This document shows, in pieces, positions 61,735 through 64,000 of a stretch of DNA of 64,000 bases. Source of the DNA: Bacillus sp. CH30_1T (GTDB lineage: Bacteria > Bacillota > Bacilli > Bacillales > Bacillaceae_B); contig NZ_VTUY01000001.1 of NCBI RefSeq assembly GCF_008364765.1, positions 435,526 through 499,525 of the forward strand. The letters are read 5' to 3'. Both the position numbers and the translations under genes were made by a program. The notes below the pieces were generated by a model, which saw only the letters and a program-made list of their open reading frames with translations, did not search any database and was not told where the DNA came from. Position 1 is the stretch's first letter. Each line of letters opens with the position of its first letter.

Positions 61735-63699
61735 TCAAACCCACGTATAATCCCTTCCCCAGCTATCCCGGGCAAGATCTTTGATTTCATGGACAATTTC
61801 ATTTTCCACAGCAAAAGCATCTCCCTGTTCATAAGGATTGTAGTGGAAGGCGTATAGGCGGGAAACAAACTCGTGAAACGGTAGAGAACATTCTCCTTCC
61901 AGTTCCCCATTTTCCATGACGGAAGGTTCGATGCCCTGCCCCCAGTTCTGAGAGCCATCGTTATTCGGATTATAGAAATAGATCCGGTATTCGTCCTTAG
62001 GATCCTGGGTGATTCTCAAAATCGAAACGGCATGGAATCCAAGAAGCTTTCCATGAACATTTGTGATGAAGATCCCGACCGGATTCGGATAGATCAACCC
62101 GTAGTCATCATTGTATTCCGGATGATGAGTGGCATAGAACAAACGAACGAACCCAGGATAGTCTGAAATGAGGCCTGTTAGTGAATCAATGACTGTGCTA
62201 AACCCTTTTTGAACCCAATCTCCATAAAATTCCGGATTCACCCAACGGTGTCCATCTTCCCCTCTAAGAGATACACGTCTCATCATCTCACTATAAATAC
62301 GGTCAAGATGAGGGACGAGGACAAGTGACACAGGGTCAAGCTCTTGATGAAGCTCAGGTGCCAGCCCGCCACTTAATTCTTTCGAATGGACCGGTGTTCC
62401 TTCAAACATAATATCGATATCTCCATCCCTTGCCGCCCGTGGAATCAGTTCAAGTAAGTATCCTGGAGCATGCTGTGCCCAAAGGCTGATCCCCCGCGCT
62501 GTTTGACAAGTCGGATTTAGGCCTTGTCCAATCCCGATCGGTTGTCCGAGGACATTGATGACACCGGCCAGAAGAACAGAATTTGCTGTTATTCCGTCTC
62601 CTGCTTTACACGAATTAAGGAGCGTCTTCCGTACTTCCGGTCGAATATCAAGCTCAATCAGCCTTTTCAATCCCGGTGATACAGGAGATGATGATAATAC
62701 ACCCCGTTCAAGCATAAGAGCGAGTCCGTAAACCGATTGCTTTGTGGCTGGAAAGATTGCCACTTTAATGAGCTGAAAGACGAGTTCCTTATGTTCATCT
62801 AAGTTTGCTTTTCCTTTGTCATTTAACTGTAGGGCAGTCGGTACAAGTTCTTGAACCTTTCTGCTTAGGAACCTTAGTAAAATCGCATGCTGAGGAGCAA
62901 CAAGCCCCGTTTCACGCATGGACCTGGCAAAGGCAACAGCTTCCTTCTCCAGTTCTTCCTTAGACAAGTTCATAAGCTTCTTACGGTATTCACCCGGCTG
63001 GGAAATGCTTTTGCTTAAGAGGGACGGACCTTCAATAGCAGACACATACTTTTCTAGAACAAGTCGTTCCGCTACGCTTAATTCTGAATGAAGCATTTTT
63101 TTTGCCGTTTCAATCATTGACACGGTCCGTTTCACCATGATCGGGCGCTGCGCAGTCAAACGTTCGATTTCTTTAATCAGTGTAGTTGTAAGTGCTTGAT
63201 AGGAAAGCTTATCAGATAGAAATCGAAATAACTCCGTTGCTCTTTCACTCTGCTCTCCACCTTCAATCCGTGCTGCTTCTGTTGCTTCAGGGAAAAGTAG
63301 GTTCAGATTCAGAACCATTACTTCATTGAGGAAATCCTCTGCCATTTCAGTCGAAACATCAGGATGTTCATATTGACCTTCTGCAATGGATAGCATTCTT
63401 AACTCACTAAGAATTTCAATGATCGAAGGAAGCCCCTTCGCTTGAAGCGACCCGGCTACAAGAGGCGGTTGAAGCTTGGACGCCTTTTCCCAGGGACCGT
63501 CCTGGAAGACCCCGGCTTTTTCAAAGCGACTTGCACTTCGATATAGAATCTCCAATCCTTCATCCGTATCCAACAATCTTTGAGCTTCCTGATAGACGTC
63601 AGTTTGATACATTGATTTTGCAAATGAAGCTGCTCTCTCCAGTTCATTAAGCGCTTGCAGAAATCGATCTTCCAGCTTAGACGTTAATTCAAATGCCAT
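61735..63699 (-). CDS. Large soluble protein with a predicted papain-like domain
   Basis: A 654-residue protein with an all-helical N-terminal part (about 1-360) and a C-terminal domain with a plausible papain-like active site. The candidate residues are Gln392 and Cys398 (QGLNPTC), His556 (GFHAVSIL) and Asn577 (YFYNPNND). The Gln-to-Cys spacing of six equals papain (Gln19/Cys25). I know no named family for it. A decamer copy (63021-63030) encodes part of AIEGPSLLS. The gene is 43 bp downstream of another minus-strand gene, likely one operon. Confidence 0.8.
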   Translation of the reverse strand: MAFELTSKLEDRFLQALNELERAASFAKSMYQTDVYQEAQRLLDTDEGLEILYRSASRFEKAGVFQDGPWEKASKLQPPLVAGSLQAKGLPSIIEILSELRMLSIAEGQYEHPDVSTEMAEDFLNEVMVLNLNLLFPEATEAARIEGGEQSERATELFRFLSDKLSYQALTTTLIKEIERLTAQRPIMVKRTVSMIETAKKMLHSELSVAERLVLEKYVSAIEGPSLLSKSISQPGEYRKKLMNLSKEELEKEAVAFARSMRETGLVAPQHAILLRFLSRKVQELVPTALQLNDKGKANLDEHKELVFQLIKVAIFPATKQSVYGLALMLERGVLSSSPVSPGLKRLIELDIRPEVRKTLLNSCKAGDGITANSVLLAGVINVLGQPIGIGQGLNPTCQTARGISLWAQHAPGYLLELIPRAARDGDIDIMFEGTPVHSKELSGGLAPELHQELDPVSLVLVPHLDRIYSEMMRRVSLRGEDGHRWVNPEFYGDWVQKGFSTVIDSLTGLISDYPGFVRLFYATHHPEYNDDYGLIYPNPVGIFITNVHGKLLGFHAVSILRITQDPKDEYRIYFYNPNNDGSQNWGQGIEPSVMENGELEGECSLPFHEFVSRLYAFHYNPYEQGDAFAVENEIVHEIKDLARDSWGRDYTWV

Positions 63700-63742
63700 T
63701 TCAAAACTCCTTTATCGATCAAAATACCAGTGAATGAGAGAA

Positions 63743-64000
63743 TTAGATATAGAAGTTAAACTGTTCGTATTCCTTTAATAGATCTCTCATGATTTCACTG
63801 TCTTCCCCGTAGAAAAAAATCGTTCCGTAATGATTACCGAAGCCGATTCGCTGAGCTACTTTCCCTTGAGCTGGACTGAACATATCATGTTTTTCAAAAT
63901 AGGCATGGTTCTCCAATTCATCGGGTACCTCCAGCTTCTCCACATAATTAACATGAGGATGGACCATTAAACAACCTGCATGGGCTTTTGCCTTTTCACC
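63743..64000 (-). CDS. C-terminal part of an unrecognised protein, cut by window
   Basis: The frame is open to the window end, so the ATG at 63967 need not be the start. The visible 86 residues include AHAGCLMVHPHVNYVEKLEVPDEL and QRIGFGNHYGTIFFYGED. No family was recognised; it may function with the papain-like protein that follows it. Confidence 0.6.
   Translation of the reverse strand, partial: GEKAKAHAGCLMVHPHVNYVEKLEVPDELENHAYFEKHDMFSPAQGKVAQRIGFGNHYGTIFFYGEDSEIMRDLLKEYEQFNFYI

Noticed and set aside
63743..63967. ATG 63967 as the true start of the last gene
   Set aside because: The frame continues open to the window end and no ribosome site precedes this ATG, so the gene is probably cut.

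Overview
The window looks like chromosomal DNA of a low-to-moderate GC, spore-forming member of the Bacillaceae. It carries close relatives of B. subtilis mreBH, nos, hmp/nsrR, ampS, ytiB, yfmJ, ykhA, swrC and a liaIH/liaFSR set, with Bacillus-type Shine-Dalgarno sites and frequent TTG/GTG starts. No rRNA, tRNA, complete insertion sequence, prophage or CRISPR array was seen. A Rossellomorea- or marine Bacillus-like host is my inference, not something shown directly.

Layout. 0-4.6 kb: a chemoreceptor cut by the window edge, small genes, and the nitric-oxide detoxification pair hmp/nsrR with two palindromic NsrR-type sites, then a 309-bp inverted-repeat-bounded noncoding element. 4.6-11.6 kb: an oxidase-related membrane protein, aminopeptidase, a repeat protein, an MFS transporter, a guanine riboswitch controlling a nucleoside transporter, and an acyl-CoA thioesterase. 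12-17.4 kb: a BMP lipoprotein/chemoreceptor pair, mreBH, and a decayed ECF sigma locus. 17.5-27.3 kb: NO synthase, a GNAT, a FAD oxidoreductase, an ABC-F protein with a leader-peptide attenuator, membrane proteins, and queF with a preQ1-I riboswitch. 27.6-35.8 kb: a CarH-like B12 protein with a PAS-like partner and carbonic anhydrase, then metabolic genes and small ORFs. 35.9-50.8 kb: an aeRF1-type factor, an RDD/SpoIIM/DUF58/MoxR/DUF4350/DUF4129 membrane cluster, the lia cell-envelope stress system, and oligoendopeptidase F. 51-64 kb: TspO-like protein, a cation/proton antiporter, a SpoVB-like flippase, an RND pump with a divergent TetR regulator, small genes, and a predicted papain-like protein.

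How genes work together. NO synthase (17.8 kb) makes NO, while NsrR and Hmp (2.3-4.2 kb) sense and remove it. LiaFSR controls the LiaI/LiaH membrane-protection pair. The TetR regulator probably represses the RND pump through three 14-bp palindromes. Purine supply and queuosine synthesis are set by riboswitches.

Two sequence-level phenomena are not explained by the genes. First, an exact decamer (GGTCCGTCCC and its complement) occurs 18 times, as hairpin pairs and also inside six coding regions. Second, intergenic arrays of short units recur at about 20-bp spacing, each array with its own 5-8 bp core.
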